Source of the DNA: Bubalus kerabau
Lineage: Eukaryota; Chordata; Mammalia; Artiodactyla; Bovidae
Length of the DNA: 64,000 nucleotides
Direction of reading: 5' to 3'
Assembly: GCF_029407905.1 (NCBI RefSeq)
Contig: NC_073627.1
Span: forward strand, 134,305,697-134,369,696
Under the pieces are notes generated by a model. The model saw only the letters and a list, made by a program, of their open reading frames with translations. It had not been told where the DNA came from and made no database searches. A program made the position numbers and the translations under genes. Positions 10,725 to 22,520 of this stretch are shown piece after piece. Within the stretch, counting starts at the first letter, position 1. Each line of letters starts with the position of its first letter.

Positions 10725-13621
10725 TATAGTATGACATGTATGTTTCTGTATTAATCTCTTTAGATAAGCTCAGCATGCTCTTACCCCACCTCACCTACCC
10801 CTGTTAGCCCTTGGATATCGCCCTCTCCCCTCATTCGACTGCACAGATCATTAATCAGCCCTTACTCACCCTTCTATCTCTCACTCCATCTTGACCCTGA
10901 GTCTTGCTTTCTGCTCACCACCCTGGGAATGCTTTCCTCCTACAGAAGAGGATTCCTGGGGTCTGTCCATTCCTTTACCCCCATCTGCATCTTCAGTTCA
11001 TTCTCATCCTTGGTCTGGCACTTTCTGCATCTTTGCACACTATTTCAATCATATCCACCTTTCCCTTGGTCTTTTTATCCCCAAGCACAGTCTCTCAGAC
11101 AAGATGGAACATAGAGATTGAATTAAAGGATTCTAGCACAAGTGAAGCCTGGACATAAGAATGGGGGGCAGAGAAACTGTCACTTCCCAAGGGTATGCCT
11201 GAGAACCCAATAAAATGATGGCCTCTGCAAACTCTAAGTACCATTTCTATCTCCTTGGTGTATTTATGCACAGAGACTATAATTCTTCACTTTGCCTTGA
11301 CATTTGTGGAAAGGTTCTATTTTTTTTTTCTTTTTCTCTCTCCTCATCCCCTTCACATGCATTCACCATCCACACAGGCACACACATTCACCAGCACTTT
11401 TTCTCTTAAGAATACAGATCACAGGTACGGGTGATGATTCATGGGGGAGGAGGATAGGAATTATTTTTTCCTGAAGATCCTGGTATATTTCTCTTGACTC
11501 ACTCCTATCCTGGTATGAAGACAGCCCCAGAGCTGTGTTCACTGCATGATTTTGTTTCATTCCTTACTATCTAGTTCTTTATCACTGATAAACCAGCAAT
11601 AAAAAAAATCAGGTCTTTTTTCTTTTAAAACAACCTGCTACTCCTGCCACCACCAAGGCCACTCAAAAGGAGATTGTGAAAGTTGGTTCTGGCCCAGTGC
11701 TTCTCTGAACAGGGGTATTCACTGCATAGCTTACATGCATAAGTAGTCAAAGGCAAAGGCCAGTAGTCATTGAGAGATGTATCCAAGCAACCTTGGTGCT
11801 AAGCAACAGATTGGAACTTAACGTGTCCTGGTCCACTCCAGTCAGAGCAGGCTGCTCAAAACTTGGCCTTGAATGAAGGGAGAAGTTTATTTGGGTAGAT
11901 GAAGGGCTAGAGGTGGGAGAAGGAGAAAAGAGAGAAGATGGGGACAGAAGAACAGATAGAAGAAGGGAAAAGAAGAGGAGAAAGGAGAAAAGGTGGCACA
12001 GAGGAAGATGGTTGGGTTCAATTCCATTTCTGACAGTCATTAAGACTGATATTTAAAGAATGGCCTATGGTTTTTGCAGAGTAGATGGCCACAGTTAAGA
12101 TTTTTGAAACTGTTTTTTTTTTTTTTTTTTTGGCACGTGTGGTTGGTGAAAGCATCTCCCAGGGTGTCAAAATATTCCCTCTCAAGTACCCTTGTGACCT
12201 GGATCATCCATTGTCCAGAAATTAGTATTGCCTCACTTCCTGGCTTCCTCTTATAGAACTAAAATGCAGGCATGCACCAGGGGGTTAATTTCTGATGGGA
12301 GGTGTCAGGCATGACAATGAGAATGGAATCATTGAAAAAAAAAAAGAAAGGGGGAAGGTTCAGGTTAAAGAGAGAGGTCAGATTAACAATCTCACTCTGA
12401 TAGGGTAGGATTGAGCAAAGCCGTTGGGTCAATATGAACTCCCTCCTTGCTTTCTACTGTTATGCAAGTATTCTTAGGAAAGAGGCCAAGAACTGTCTGT
12501 AAATTTCCTCTATATGGTGAGACATTGTAGTGCTCAAATGATCCTGCCAAGCCCGTCTTGGGTCACACAGATCGGGGAAAACAGCTTGACAACCACATTA
12601 TAATTAGACTGGGAAATCTTCCCAGAGGGTAGAATAGCTGGAGGTAATAGGATGCCAGGCAGCACCTGGTATTTAAACCTCAATCCCGGTGTCTCTTCTA
12701 CTCCCATCCCACCCACCCACTTCTCCACATGCTTCTCAGTCACCGTCTGTTCTGAACAAGCCTCTCCACTCTCTCCGCCTCCCTTCATTGGTTGAGAGCA
12801 GTTGCAGTGTGGCCCAGACTGCACGGGCCACTTAGTAAAGCCTCTTCACGCAGACTAGCAGGATGATGAGGTGCCATTTTATCAAGGCTCTGGAATGGGG
12901 TCATTAGATGTCATTCCCTTTCTCTAAGCCAATTTGTCTGTATCAGCTGTTGTAGGCCGTCAGACTCTCTCAGACTCATGGAGAGACGTCTGAACCCTGC
13001 AAACGCTTGGCATATGGCAAGCATAGCATGTGCTTATGAGCTGTGTCTCATCCCTGATTGAGATCTATCATCACCAGCCAAGCCTCCGAACTCAGCTATT
13101 TATAAATTCCAGGCTTTTGTGGTTTGCCTCCTCCCCAGGGTGATTCCTAGGCCCAGCTTTGCCTGGAAAGTACCAGGTGCGTTTGGTCTGGGGTTGATGA
13201 GATGTCTCTTTTTGTTTGGCTTTTAAAAGCCAGACAAGAAGAATATTAGAAATATCAAGCTTATTGTGGCGCCAGATGAAGGTATTCTGAAATAGTTAAA
13301 CAGTGCGTGTACATGTGTGTGTATGTATATGTGATGGAAACTATTGAGAGGTAGGTTTCCAGGGGTTTTACATCTCACTCATGTGCACGCACACATCACA
13401 CATAAACACACAAATATACTGGCAAAGGAACAGAATTTTTTGGGGGGAAAAAAAAATTATCCAAAACTCATGCAAACAACCAGATAAAATATTTTTCTTT
13501 CGTAGAACACTAATGTCTTAGTGTCATGGGCATGATTTTAGCCATATAATGACCGATCCCCTTATACATTGGAGGAATTCCCCATCTTCTGAGTCAGAAA
13601 CTGACTGCCATTATATAATGT
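10725..13621. other. Repeat-poor region
   Basis: Apart from the purine-rich tract near 11.9 kb and T/A runs at about 12112 and 12337, I recognise no interspersed repeat over 2.9 kb. No coding signal is seen. Part of it (12880-13270) looks like candidate conserved non-coding sequence; see findings. Confidence 0.45.
11900..12008. repeat. Purine-rich (GA) tract
   Basis: About 110 bases mostly G and A ('ggtgggagaaggagaaaaga', 'gaagaagggaaaagaagagg'). Frames on the complementary strand are serine/leucine-rich low complexity. Confidence 0.8.
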
Positions 13622-13630
13622 ATATCCTAT

Positions 13631-15691
13631 TCAGATCAGATCAGATCAGTTGCTCAGTCCTGTCCGACTCTCTGCAACCCCATGAATCGCAGCACGCCAG
13701 GCCTCCCTGTCCATCACCAACTCCTGGAGTTCACTCAGACTCACGTCCACCGAGTCAGTGATGTCATCCAGCCATCTCATCCTCTGTGGTCCTCTTCTCC
13801 TCCTGCCCCCAATCCCTCCCAGCATCAGAGTCTTTTCCAATGAGTCAACTCTTCACATGAGGTGGCCAAAGTACTGGAGTTTCAGCTTTAGCATCATTCC
13901 CTCCAGAGAAATCCCAGGCTGATCTCCTTCAGAATGGGCTGGTTGGATCTCCTTGCAGTCCATGGGACTCTCAAGAGTCTTCTCCAACACCATAGTTCAA
14001 AAGCATCAATTCTTCGGCACTCAGACATCTTCACAGTCCAACTCTCACATCCATACATGACCACAGGAAAAACCATAGCCTTGACTAGACGGACCTTTAT
14101 TGGCAAAGTAATGTCTCTGCTTTTGAATATGCTATCTAGGTTGGTCATAACTTTCCTTCCAAGGAGGAAGCGTCTTTTAATTTCATGGCTGCAATCACCA
14201 TCTGCAGTGATTTTGGAGCCCCCCAAAATAAAGTCTGACACTGTTTCCACTGTTTCCCCATCTATTTTCCATGAAGTGATGGGACCGGATGCCATGATCT
14301 TCGTTTTCTGAATGTTGAGCTTTAAGCCAACTTTTTCACTCTCCACTTTCACTTTCATCAAGAGGCTTTTGAGTTCCTCTTCACGTTCTGCCATAAGGGT
14401 GGTATCATCTGCATATCTGAGGTTATTGATATTTCTCCCAGCAATCTTGATTCCAGCTTGTGCTTCTTCCAGCCCAGCATTTCTCATGATGTACTCTGCA
14501 TATAAGTTAAATAAACAGGGTGACAATATACAGCCTTGATGTACTCCTTTTCCTATTTGGAACCAGTCTGTTGTTCCATGTCCAGTTCTAACTGTTGCTT
14601 CCTGACCTGCATACAGATTTCTCAAGAGGCAGATCAGGTGGTCTGATATTCCCATCTCTTTCAGAATTTTCCACAGTTTATTGTGATCCACACAGTCAAA
14701 GGCTTTGGCATAGTCAATAAAGCAGAAATAGATGTTTTTCTGGAACTCTCTTGCTTTTTCCATGATCCAGTGGATGTTGGCAATTTGATCTCTGGCTCCT
14801 CTTCCTTTTCTAAAACCAGATTGAACATCAGGAAGTTCACGGTTCACATATTGCTGAAGCCTGGCTTGGAGAACTTTGAGCATTACTTTACTAGCGTGTG
14901 AGATGAGTGCAATTGTGCGGTAGTTTGAGCATTCTTTGTCATTGCCTTTCTTTGGGATTGGAATGAAAACTGACCTTTTCCAGTCCTGTGGCCACTGCTG
15001 AGTTTTCCAAATTTGCTGGCATATTAAGTGCAGCACTTTCACAGCATCATCTTTCAGGATTTGGAAGAGTTCAACTGGAATTCCATCACCTCCACTAGCT
15101 TTGTTCGTAGTGATGCTTTCTAAGGCCCACTTGACTTCACATTCCAGGATGTCTGGCTCTAGGTCAGTGATCACACCATCGTGATTATCTGGGATGTGAA
15201 GATCTTTTTTGTACAGTTCTTCTGTCTATTCTTGCCATCTCTTCTTAATATCTTCTGCTTCTGTTAGGTCCATATCATTTCTGTCCTTTATCGAGCCCAT
15301 CTTTGCATGAAGTGTTCCTTTGGTATCTCTGATTTTCTTGAAGAGATCTCTAGTCTTTCCCATTCTGTTGGTTTCCTCTATTTCTTTGCATTGATCACTG
15401 AAGAAGGCTTTCTTATCTCTTCTTGCTATTCTTTGGAACTCTGCATTCAGATGTTTATATCTTTCCTTTTCTTCTTTGCTTTTCACTTCTCTTCTTTTCA
15501 CAGCTATTTGTAAGGCCTCCCCAGACAGCCCTTTTGCTTTTTTGCATTTCTTTTCCATGGGGATGGTCTTGATCCCTGTCTTCTGTACAATGTCACGAAC
15601 CTCATTCCATAGTTCATCAGGCACTCTTTCTATCAGATCTAGGCCCTTAAATCTATTTCTCACTTCCACTGTATAATCATAAGAGGTTTGA
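13631..15691 (-). mobile_element. BovB LINE, 5'-truncated, with TSD
   Basis: A 2.06-kb minus-strand BovB flanked by the nine-base direct repeat atatcctat (13622-13630 and 15692-15700). The 3' tail reads (on plus) as repeated cagat, that is a TGATC-type tail on the sense strand. The body has the younger signature 'gggagggattgggggc'. The endonuclease end of the element is missing. Confidence 0.95.
13894..15669 (-). pseudogene. BovB reverse-transcriptase frame, one internal stop
   Basis: One reading frame of about 590 codons broken only by a TAG at 15226-15228 (TAC, Tyr, in the sister copy). Codons downstream of the stop hold the full RT core. Counting from the GTG at 15174, motif A FIDYAKAFD is at 152-160, QGCILSP at 213-219 and the catalytic YADD at 254-257 (nucleotides 14404-14415). 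The 148 codons upstream are the linker between the missing endonuclease and RT. A one-base deletion near 13919 shifts the C-terminus, and the remaining C-terminal codons at 13646-13853 follow a TGA at 13853-13855. In RTE elements this protein copies the LINE RNA and, in ruminants, is thought to mobilise Bov-tA/Bov-A2. With no endonuclease and one stop, this copy is dead. Confidence 0.93.
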
Positions 15692-15700
15692 ATATCCTAT

Positions 15701-16279
15701 GATACGTTATCAAAAGCCATTATATAATCACTAGCCACTATATAATCATTATATAATCCTAGATTGCCTTTCGAGTTCAGTAAAGATACATGATCTGGCT
15801 CAATCAACTAGACACACAAACTCATAAATTAGCAACAAAGAAAAAAAGAGCCCACAAAATCTATTTTTGTTAGAGAGTGGTGACAATAGGAGATCAACAG
15901 CAGCCACGTCTGCACCCAAGGGCAACAGTGGCATCTGTGATTTGTGTCCAGTTTCTGTGGCAAACCACAAGGCAACCTGTGGATCACTGGTTTTTCCTCT
16001 CATTAGTTCTGTGATGTGATCTGGGGCTGCGTTCCTGGCTTTCTAGCCATCAACTCTCATTCTCTGATCTTCCTGAAGATTTTGTGAGTCACCCAATTTC
16101 CTTTGGAAAAAAAAATAATTCTTCTGTAAACCCAACTAAAGTTGATTACTGTTGGTTGCAATTAAGAACTAACTGTTGCAGAAATTGGCATGAAGTGTAG
16201 TCAAAGACAACAGACCCTCAAGTCTGGAATTGATAATCAGTTCTTATTAATTTGGGGGAAGTCAATATCCAAATTCCAC
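15701..16279. other. Unique sequence
   Basis: Starts with an AT-rich imperfect repeat of 'ccattatataatc' (about 15717-15764), also seen once just left of the BovB (13609-13621). The rest shows nothing I recognise. Confidence 0.45.
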
Positions 16280-16547
16280 TATAGGACAGAATTCTTTTTT
16301 TTTTTTTTTTTTTTTTGTATTTTTTTTGTATTTTTTTTTAATTTTATTTTTAAACTTTACATAATTGTATTAGTTTTGCCAAATATCAAAATGAATCCAC
16401 CACAGGTATACATGTGTTCCCCATCCTGAACCATCCTCCCTCCTCCCTCCCCATACCATCGCTCTGGGTCTTCCCAGCGCATGTAAAATATCATGTATGA
16501 ATCGAGTTGCCAGTCCAGGTTCAAAACATGATATAGGACAGAATTCT
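16280..16547 (-). mobile_element. Short ruminant L1 with 5' inversion and TSD
   Basis: Flanked by the perfect 16-base repeat tataggacagaattct (16280-16295 and 16532-16547). Poly-T and the minus-strand L1 3' UTR occupy 16296-16481. Then 16482-16522 is a neighbouring 3' UTR segment in the opposite orientation, followed by about nine filler bases. Confidence 0.93.
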
Positions 16548-17783
16548 GACAGTGGCCTGCAGTGGTGAAACTGCTCAGCAAATGATCACCTGTGGTCTTC
16601 TGTAACATGGCTATTGAAGGCAAAACTTTGTGAAATCAAGTGATAAGTTACATTAAACAGTGTGAATGGCAAGAGCAAATCAATCACTGTTGGGTGGGAA
16701 GGATTTTTCAATTATTTCAATTATTTTTCAATACATTTCAATTATTATTATCTTTTATTTAGTGCTTCAAAATAAAAGAAAGGGAATGGATCAAGCTTCT
16801 AAATTCTTCTAATCAAGCTTCTAATTTCTAAACAGGAAAAGCAGGCACTTTCTATAAGTGTACTAAGAGACACCAATTTCTTCCATATTAAAGATTAAGA
16901 AGTACTTCCCTGGCAATCGATCCCTGGTTGGAGACCTAAGATCTCACATGCCTTACGGCCAAAAAATGAAAACACAAAAAAATAGAAGTGATATTACAAC
17001 AAATTCAATAAAGACTTTAAAAAAATGGTCCACATTAAAAAAAATCAAAAAAATAAATAAATAAACGTTGAGACCATCAACACCAAGCTTAAAATTTGAT
17101 CTTGTAAGTATCAGGTATAATACCCATTGTATTCATAGCTTCACTATGTTTCTCAGGTTAAAGCTAATATATTTATGGGGGAAGAGTGGCACTCCAAAAC
17201 TTGCAATGAGATATTTAGCATAAATCAGAAAATTAAAAATATGATGCCCTCCAAGCCCATCTGAAGCATAATTTAATAGTCAAATCAGCATCCTTTTTTT
17301 CTTGTCTAATTAGGATGTTCCTGTCTTGACTGAAGATCCTGTAAGGATCTCACTTAAATGAATTACCTTGCAAGAAGAAGCTAATTTTCTAATAGCCCAT
17401 CCCCACTTTTTCTCCTAATCGCAAAACCTCTAACTTAAGTCACTTTGCAGTATGTCCTGGGAAGTCATGAAGTAGGGTGATTATAGAAAAAGCTTTTTAG
17501 TTCTCCAAATAAGCAAACAATAAATAAGGCCGCAATCCTGCAGAAATTACAAAAAGTAGTAGCACCATCAATGTTTAGAATATGCAGGGGTGATGTAATA
17601 GACTTGATAATTGTTCAGCAAATATTCCCTACACTACTTTTCCCCTTTGGAAGGATAATAACTCCCTGAATTACTATGTTTAGGTTTGATAGAACTTACA
17701 GAATTAAAAGTAGTATGTAACCAAAAAGGACATATGTATTTTATTTTAATTTTTTTTTTTTTTACCATTTCACTGCATCACAT
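16548..17783. other. AT-rich unique sequence
   Basis: Contains the CHR-type SINE listed separately and a T run at 17750-17763. Otherwise no repeat or coding signal is recognised. Confidence 0.4.
16892..17064 (+). mobile_element. CHR-type tRNA-derived SINE
   Basis: Short head 'acttccctggcaatcgatcc', body 'agacctaagatctcacatgc' and the typical tail 'caataaagactttaaaaa' with 'atggtccacatta', matching cetartiodactyl CHR-2 SINEs. Part of the head is deleted. Confidence 0.65.
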
Positions 17784-18703
17784 TTTTTAATTAATTTTTA
17801 TTGGAGTATAGTTGCTTTACAAAGTTGTATTAGTTTCTACTGTACAGAAAAATGAATGCGGCATACATATACCTATATCCCTTCACTTTTGGACTTCCTT
17901 CCCATCCAGGTCACCACAGTGCATTAAGCAGAGTTCTCTGTGCCATACAGTATGTTCTCATTAGTATCTATTTTATACACAGTATCAGTAGCATATAATT
18001 GTCAATCCCAATCTCCCAATTCCTTCCCCCATGTCCCCTTGGTATCCATATATTTGTTCTCTACATCTGTCTCTACTTCTGCTTTACAAATAAGATCATC
18101 TGTACCATTTTTCTAGATGCTACATAAAGGTATTGATATATGACATTTGCTGTTCTCTTTCTGACTTCACTCTGTATGATGCTCTCTAGGTTTGTCCATG
18201 GCTCTACAAATGACCCAATTTTGTTCCTTTTTATGGTTGAGTAATATTCCACTGTATATATACCACGTCTTTATAAGATAGTATACTACATCTTGTTCAT
18301 CCATTCCTCTGTTGATGGACAGTTAGTTTGCTTCCATGTTCCTGGGTATTGTAAACAGTGCCACTATGAACACTAGGGCGCAGGTATCTTTTTGGATTAT
18401 GGTTTTCTTTGGGTGTATGTCCAGTAGTGGGATTCCTAGGTCATAAAGCAGCTCTTTTTTTAACTTTTTATGGAACCTCCATAATATTCTCCATAGTGGC
18501 TGTATCAATTTACACTCCCACCAAGAGTGCATAAGTGTTCCCTTTCCTTCGCACCCACTCCATCTTTCACTGTTTGTAGATTTTATGATGATGGCCATTC
18601 TTACCAGTGTGAGGTAAATAATACATTGTAGTTTTGATTTGCATTTCTCTAATAATTAGTGATGTTGAGAACCTTTTTATGTGTTTGTTGGACATCTATA
18701 AGA
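17784..18703 (-). mobile_element. Artiodactyl L1 3' end (older)
   Basis: Antisense 3' UTR ('tattggagtatagttgcttt') followed by the end of ORF2. On plus, 'ggttgagtaatattccactg', 'gttgatggacagttagtttg' and 'gtgggattcctaggtcat' are the standard antisense L1 blocks. No target-site repeat was found. The unique stretch 18704-18998 follows. Confidence 0.85.
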
Positions 18704-18998
18704 ACAATTGCGTTTTAGACAGATGTAAACAATTTCCATGATGATGCAGGCATCTTTCATCTCATCCAGGTACATGTGAACTGTCTCTCCAAAGTGAAGA
18801 AAATTTGCTGTCGTTGCTTCCCCTATCTTTCAGAGAGATGTTAAATGCTTGGAGGGTCTCTGTGGATTTTAGAGATAACATACACATTACTTGGATATAC
18901 ATATTGCTCTCATTCGTATATTAAATAACAATCCCAAGGTTATCAGTTTTGAGTTATAGTTTAAGTAGCACTGTTGCTTGAAGATCCTGCATATCCAA

Positions 18999-19145
18999 GA
19001 AGATTAAAATCCATGGGATTTCCCAGGCAAGAATACTGGAGTGGGCTGCCATTCTCTTCTCCAGAGAATTTTCCCAATCCAGCAATTAAACTTGGGTCTC
19101 CTGCATTGCAGGTGGATTCTTTACCATCTGAACCACTAGAGAAGC
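18999..19145 (-). mobile_element. Bov-tA SINE, truncated
   Basis: Antisense head and first half of the body ('aggcaagaatactggagtgg', 'gggtctcctgcattgcagg', 'ccactagagaagcc'). The 3' half is missing. Possible TSD: cctgcatatcc (18987-18997) against cctgcatttatcc (19145-19157), which differ by a two-base indel. Confidence 0.88.
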
Positions 19146-19227
19146 CTGCATTTATCCATACAGGGGATACATTTTCAATGTATTCTCAAAGGGTACATGA
19201 GAAATGTGTGCACCCTTACATTTAAGA

Positions 19228-19392
19228 AATGCAGATTCGATCCCTAGATTGGGAAGATCCCCTGGAGGAGGGCATGGCAACCCACTCCAGTATTCTTGCC
19301 TGGAAAATCCCGTGGACAGAGGAGCCTCATGGGCTACAGACCACAGGGTCACAAAGAGTCGGACATGGCTGAAGCGACTTAGCATGCACATA
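19228..19392 (+). mobile_element. Bov-tA SINE, truncated head
   Basis: Starts within box B (gattcgatccctag) and continues to 'ggacatggctgaagcgactt'. It sits 83 bases from an antisense Bov-tA, forming an inverted pair. Confidence 0.9.
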
Positions 19393-19582
19393 TATAAAAT
19401 AATCAATCAGGACCTACTGTATAATACAGGGAGCTCTACTCAGTGTTTTATAATAACCTATAAGGGAAAAGAATCTGAAAAAATAGATACATATGCATGT
19501 ATAACTGAATCACTTTGATATACATCTGAAACTAACAACATTATAAATCAAGTATACTTCAATAAAAAGAATTAATTAAAAA
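19393..19582 (+). mobile_element. L1 3' UTR fragment
   Basis: Sense L1 3' end: 'aggacctactgtataataca', 'ctgaatcactttgatataca', 'caagtatacttcaataaaaa', then an A-rich tail. About 190 bases remain. Confidence 0.75.
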
Positions 19583-20422
19583 CCAACTAGTGAACAAAAC
19601 AGTGTTGTATCTGACTATGAGAAAGAGAATAATGTAGAATATAACTTATATACCATATATTCAGAAGCATACATACATATATTAAATCTGTATATGCATA
19701 TACATGTGTGTATTCATAAACACTTTATCTGGAAAGGATTCAAGGTGACTCTATATACAAAAAGTTGAAAGAAAGTTCAGAATATTCAAATGAAGAAAGT
19801 GGGGAAAAGAAAAATCAGAATAGCAAAGATAAGATGTTATAAGTGCTTAGTATACATGATAGATATTGTATGTTTGTTTAGTAAAGGGGTAGATAAATTT
19901 GTCTCTAAACTCTCCAGCACCCAACTCAAGATGGAAAACAAAGAAAGACTGCTATAATTTTTAAAGGAAAGTTCTAATAATAGGCTGAGGAAAGAGAAGC
20001 TAATATTTATTCAGCAACTGTCCCATTTATTTCCAAAATAAATGCTATGCAAAATATATTGGCTCTTATTTTAGATAATAGGAAACTGAAGGTCCAAGAT
20101 GTTTAAAAATATTTAAAAATTTTCTCAGCTATCAAGTATAAACCCAGGTCTCCAACTCCAAAGACCATTCTATTTCCATTACAACATGCCACTTGTAAGT
20201 CTTGTTTAAGAAAGAGCCCTGGATTAAAAAAAAATAATAAGTGAAAACATGTTGGGTGATCAGAGCAAGATATTCCTGTCTGTTTCTCTTAGTGGATCCC
20301 TTCCAATAGAAAGCTCTGGATATATTCATAAACCCCACTGTGTTGACCACACAATCTAAAGCTGTTTCAGCTTCCCATGGTAGCAGGAGGTATAGATAGA
20401 TATGCCCTAGTTACTCTTGCTC
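19583..20422. other. Unique sequence with a MIR remnant
   Basis: AT-rich and non-coding. The segment at about 20010-20195 ('taatatttattcagcaactg' ... 'aaacccaggtctccaactcc') resembles antisense MIR. Nothing else is recognised. Confidence 0.4.
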
Positions 20423-20624
20423 TAGGGGCTTCCCTCATACCTCGACTGGTAAAGAGTCTGCCTGCAATGCAGGAGACCCAGGTTCAATCCCTAGGTTGGG
20501 AAGATCCCTTGGAGAAGGGAAAGGTTATCCACTCCAGTGTTCTGGCCCGGAGAATCCCATGGACTACTATACAGTCCATGGGGTCGCAAAGCGCCAGACA
20601 TGACTGAGCGACTTTCATTTCACT
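20423..20624 (+). mobile_element. Bov-tA SINE with TSD
   Basis: Flanked by a perfect 12-base repeat ttactcttgctc (20411-20422 and 20625-20636). The head has a box-B-like ggttcaatcccta. The body is complete except for a small change in the 'ggacagaggagcc' block. Confidence 0.95.
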
Positions 20625-20799
20625 TTACTCTTGCTCACAAGTATGCAGTCATCATGATGGAGGGAAGGAAAGGAAATAAATGATAGAACTCAAGAGTATT
20701 TCTGCAGACAGTTTAAGGCAAGCAAATACAAACATGATAGATACTCAGGAAAGAGGATAGTGAATTTTATTTTTCTCTTCTAAAGATATCATGAAGAAA

Positions 20800-21288
20800 T
20801 ATATACAATGCAATACTACTCAGCCATTAAAAAAATGAAATGATAGCATTTGCAGCAACATGGATAGACCTAGAGATTGTCATGCTGAGTGAAGTAAGTC
20901 AGACAGAGAAGGAAAAATATCGTATTCCCTTACATGTGGAATCTAAAAAGAAATGATACAGATCAACTTACTAACAAAATGGAAACAGACTCACAGGCTT
21001 AGAGAATTAACTTATGGTTGCCAGGGGGAAAGATGAGGGGAAGGGATAGTCAGGGAATTTGGGATCGACATGTACATACTGCTATATTTAAAATAGATAA
21101 TCAAGAAGGACCTCCTATATAGCATCGGGAACTCAGCTCAATGTTATGTGGCAGCCTAGATGATAGGGGAATTTGGAAGAGAATGGATACATATTTATTT
21201 ATGGCTGAGATTCTTTGCAGTCCACCTGAAACTATCACAAAACTGTTAAGTGGCCATACTCCTATAGAAAATAAAAAGTTAAAAAAAA
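20800..21288 (+). mobile_element. L1 3' end with TSD
   Basis: Sense end of ORF2 ('actactcagccattaaaaaa', 'agtgaagtaagtcagacaga') and 3' UTR with an A-rich tail. It is flanked by a 19-base direct repeat with one mismatch, taaagRtatcatgaagaaa (20781-20799 and 21289-21307). It is 5'-truncated and older than the poly-T ruminant L1 copies by divergence. Confidence 0.88.
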
Positions 21289-21307
21289 TAAAGGTATCAT
21301 GAAGAAA

Positions 21308-21843
21308 ACTTGTCTCCAATTTCCTGGTAATTACTAACTTTCCTGGCAGTGAGTTACCTTCAATTAATTACCTTTATTTATTGCTGTTGGCAGAATGATT
21401 ATTGCAGTAAATCAAGCAATTAGCAGTTTCCCATATTATACTCAGAAGAGAGGTAACAAGATGCCAAGCAGATTAACTTTCTGCTTTATTTTTCATTTAA
21501 CATTTCTCTTTTCAGGGTTTTAACCTTTATACTACTACTATCATGGGAATTTGGTGAGTTTAAGTGGAATTCTGAGGTCCTTTCAGTGGGTGGGACATGG
21601 GCCTCACAGCTGGAAGGTTAAACAGAATCAGTTATGAGTCACTAAATGATTTCTTTACTCAGACATTGGCGATAAGAAGCACAAAACAGCAGGTTGCAGT
21701 AGGAGATAGAGAATAATGTTGACTGGCCCTGTTTGTTTTGTATAGAACTTAAACTCATGGATTCCTATCTATGGCAGGAAGGCCTATTCAGGAAGGATAA
21801 AATTGCTAATAGAAATTGGGGTATTCAGAAATATTTTGCTGTG
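21308..21843. other. Unique sequence
   Basis: No repeat family or coding signal recognised over 536 bases. Confidence 0.4.
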
Positions 21844-22520
21844 CAGTAAGTCCTCTACATATGAATGAATTCTGTTCCAAGAATGCATTTGTAAGGTCAA
21901 TTTGTTCTTAAGTCCAATAAAGTTAGCCTACTGTGTCACTCAGTCAAGTCTGATGCTTGGTGATCCCATGAACTATAGTCCTCCAGCTTCCTCTGTCCAT
22001 GGAATTCTCCAGGCAAGAATATTGGAGTGGGCTGCCATTCCCAGCCAAGGTATTTAGCAAATACAACTGACTATATAGTACTGTATAACACTGTACTGTA
22101 ATAGCTTTATAATACTTTTCACACAAAAGTTTGAATACATAAAAAACAAGCACAATGTGAATACACAGAAAAAGCACAAAAATAACTCATCTTCCAGTAC
22201 AGTGCCTTGAAAAGCACAATAGGACAGTGTAACAACTGGTGCTTCTTAACAATACCAACTACATTGCTGCTGATTTTACGCTTGCTTCCAGGCATCCCGG
22301 GCTTGAAATAAAGATACTGTATGACTATAATCTGTATGGTACTTTGCAGTAAAATACACAGAAGACAACTTGTAGAGGATGCACACACATGACAATGTAT
22401 GCCAGACGTTAACTAACTTACATGTAAGACGTGAACTAACTTACATGACTGGACATGCAAACACACTTTCGCATGTTTGAAAGTTCACAGCTTAAAGGTT
22501 CATATGTAAGGGACTTACTG
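21844..22520. mobile_element. TIR DNA transposon, internally deleted
   Basis: The left end cagtaagtcctctacatatg and the right end, read in reverse, cagtaagtcccttacatatg are terminal inverted repeats with two mismatches. The right end is followed by TA, the left preceded by TG. The subterminal 'tttgttcttaagtccaataa' and 'aaagttcacagcttaaaggt' also mirror each other in part. No transposase frame remains, so it looks like an internally deleted Tc1/mariner-like (TA-target) element. The superfamily is an inference from the TA. A BovA SINE lies inside. Confidence 0.7.
21930..22050 (-). mobile_element. BovA SINE fragment
   Basis: Antisense BovA body ('gtgatcccatgaactatagt', 'ccaggcaagaatattggagt') without the tRNA head, inserted in the TIR transposon and therefore younger than it. 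Confidence 0.88.

Noticed and set aside
14312..14539. Frames on the plus strand over the 14-kb BovB
   Set aside because: They are shadows of the antisense BovB RT frame. The same holds for frames opposite the 35-kb copy.
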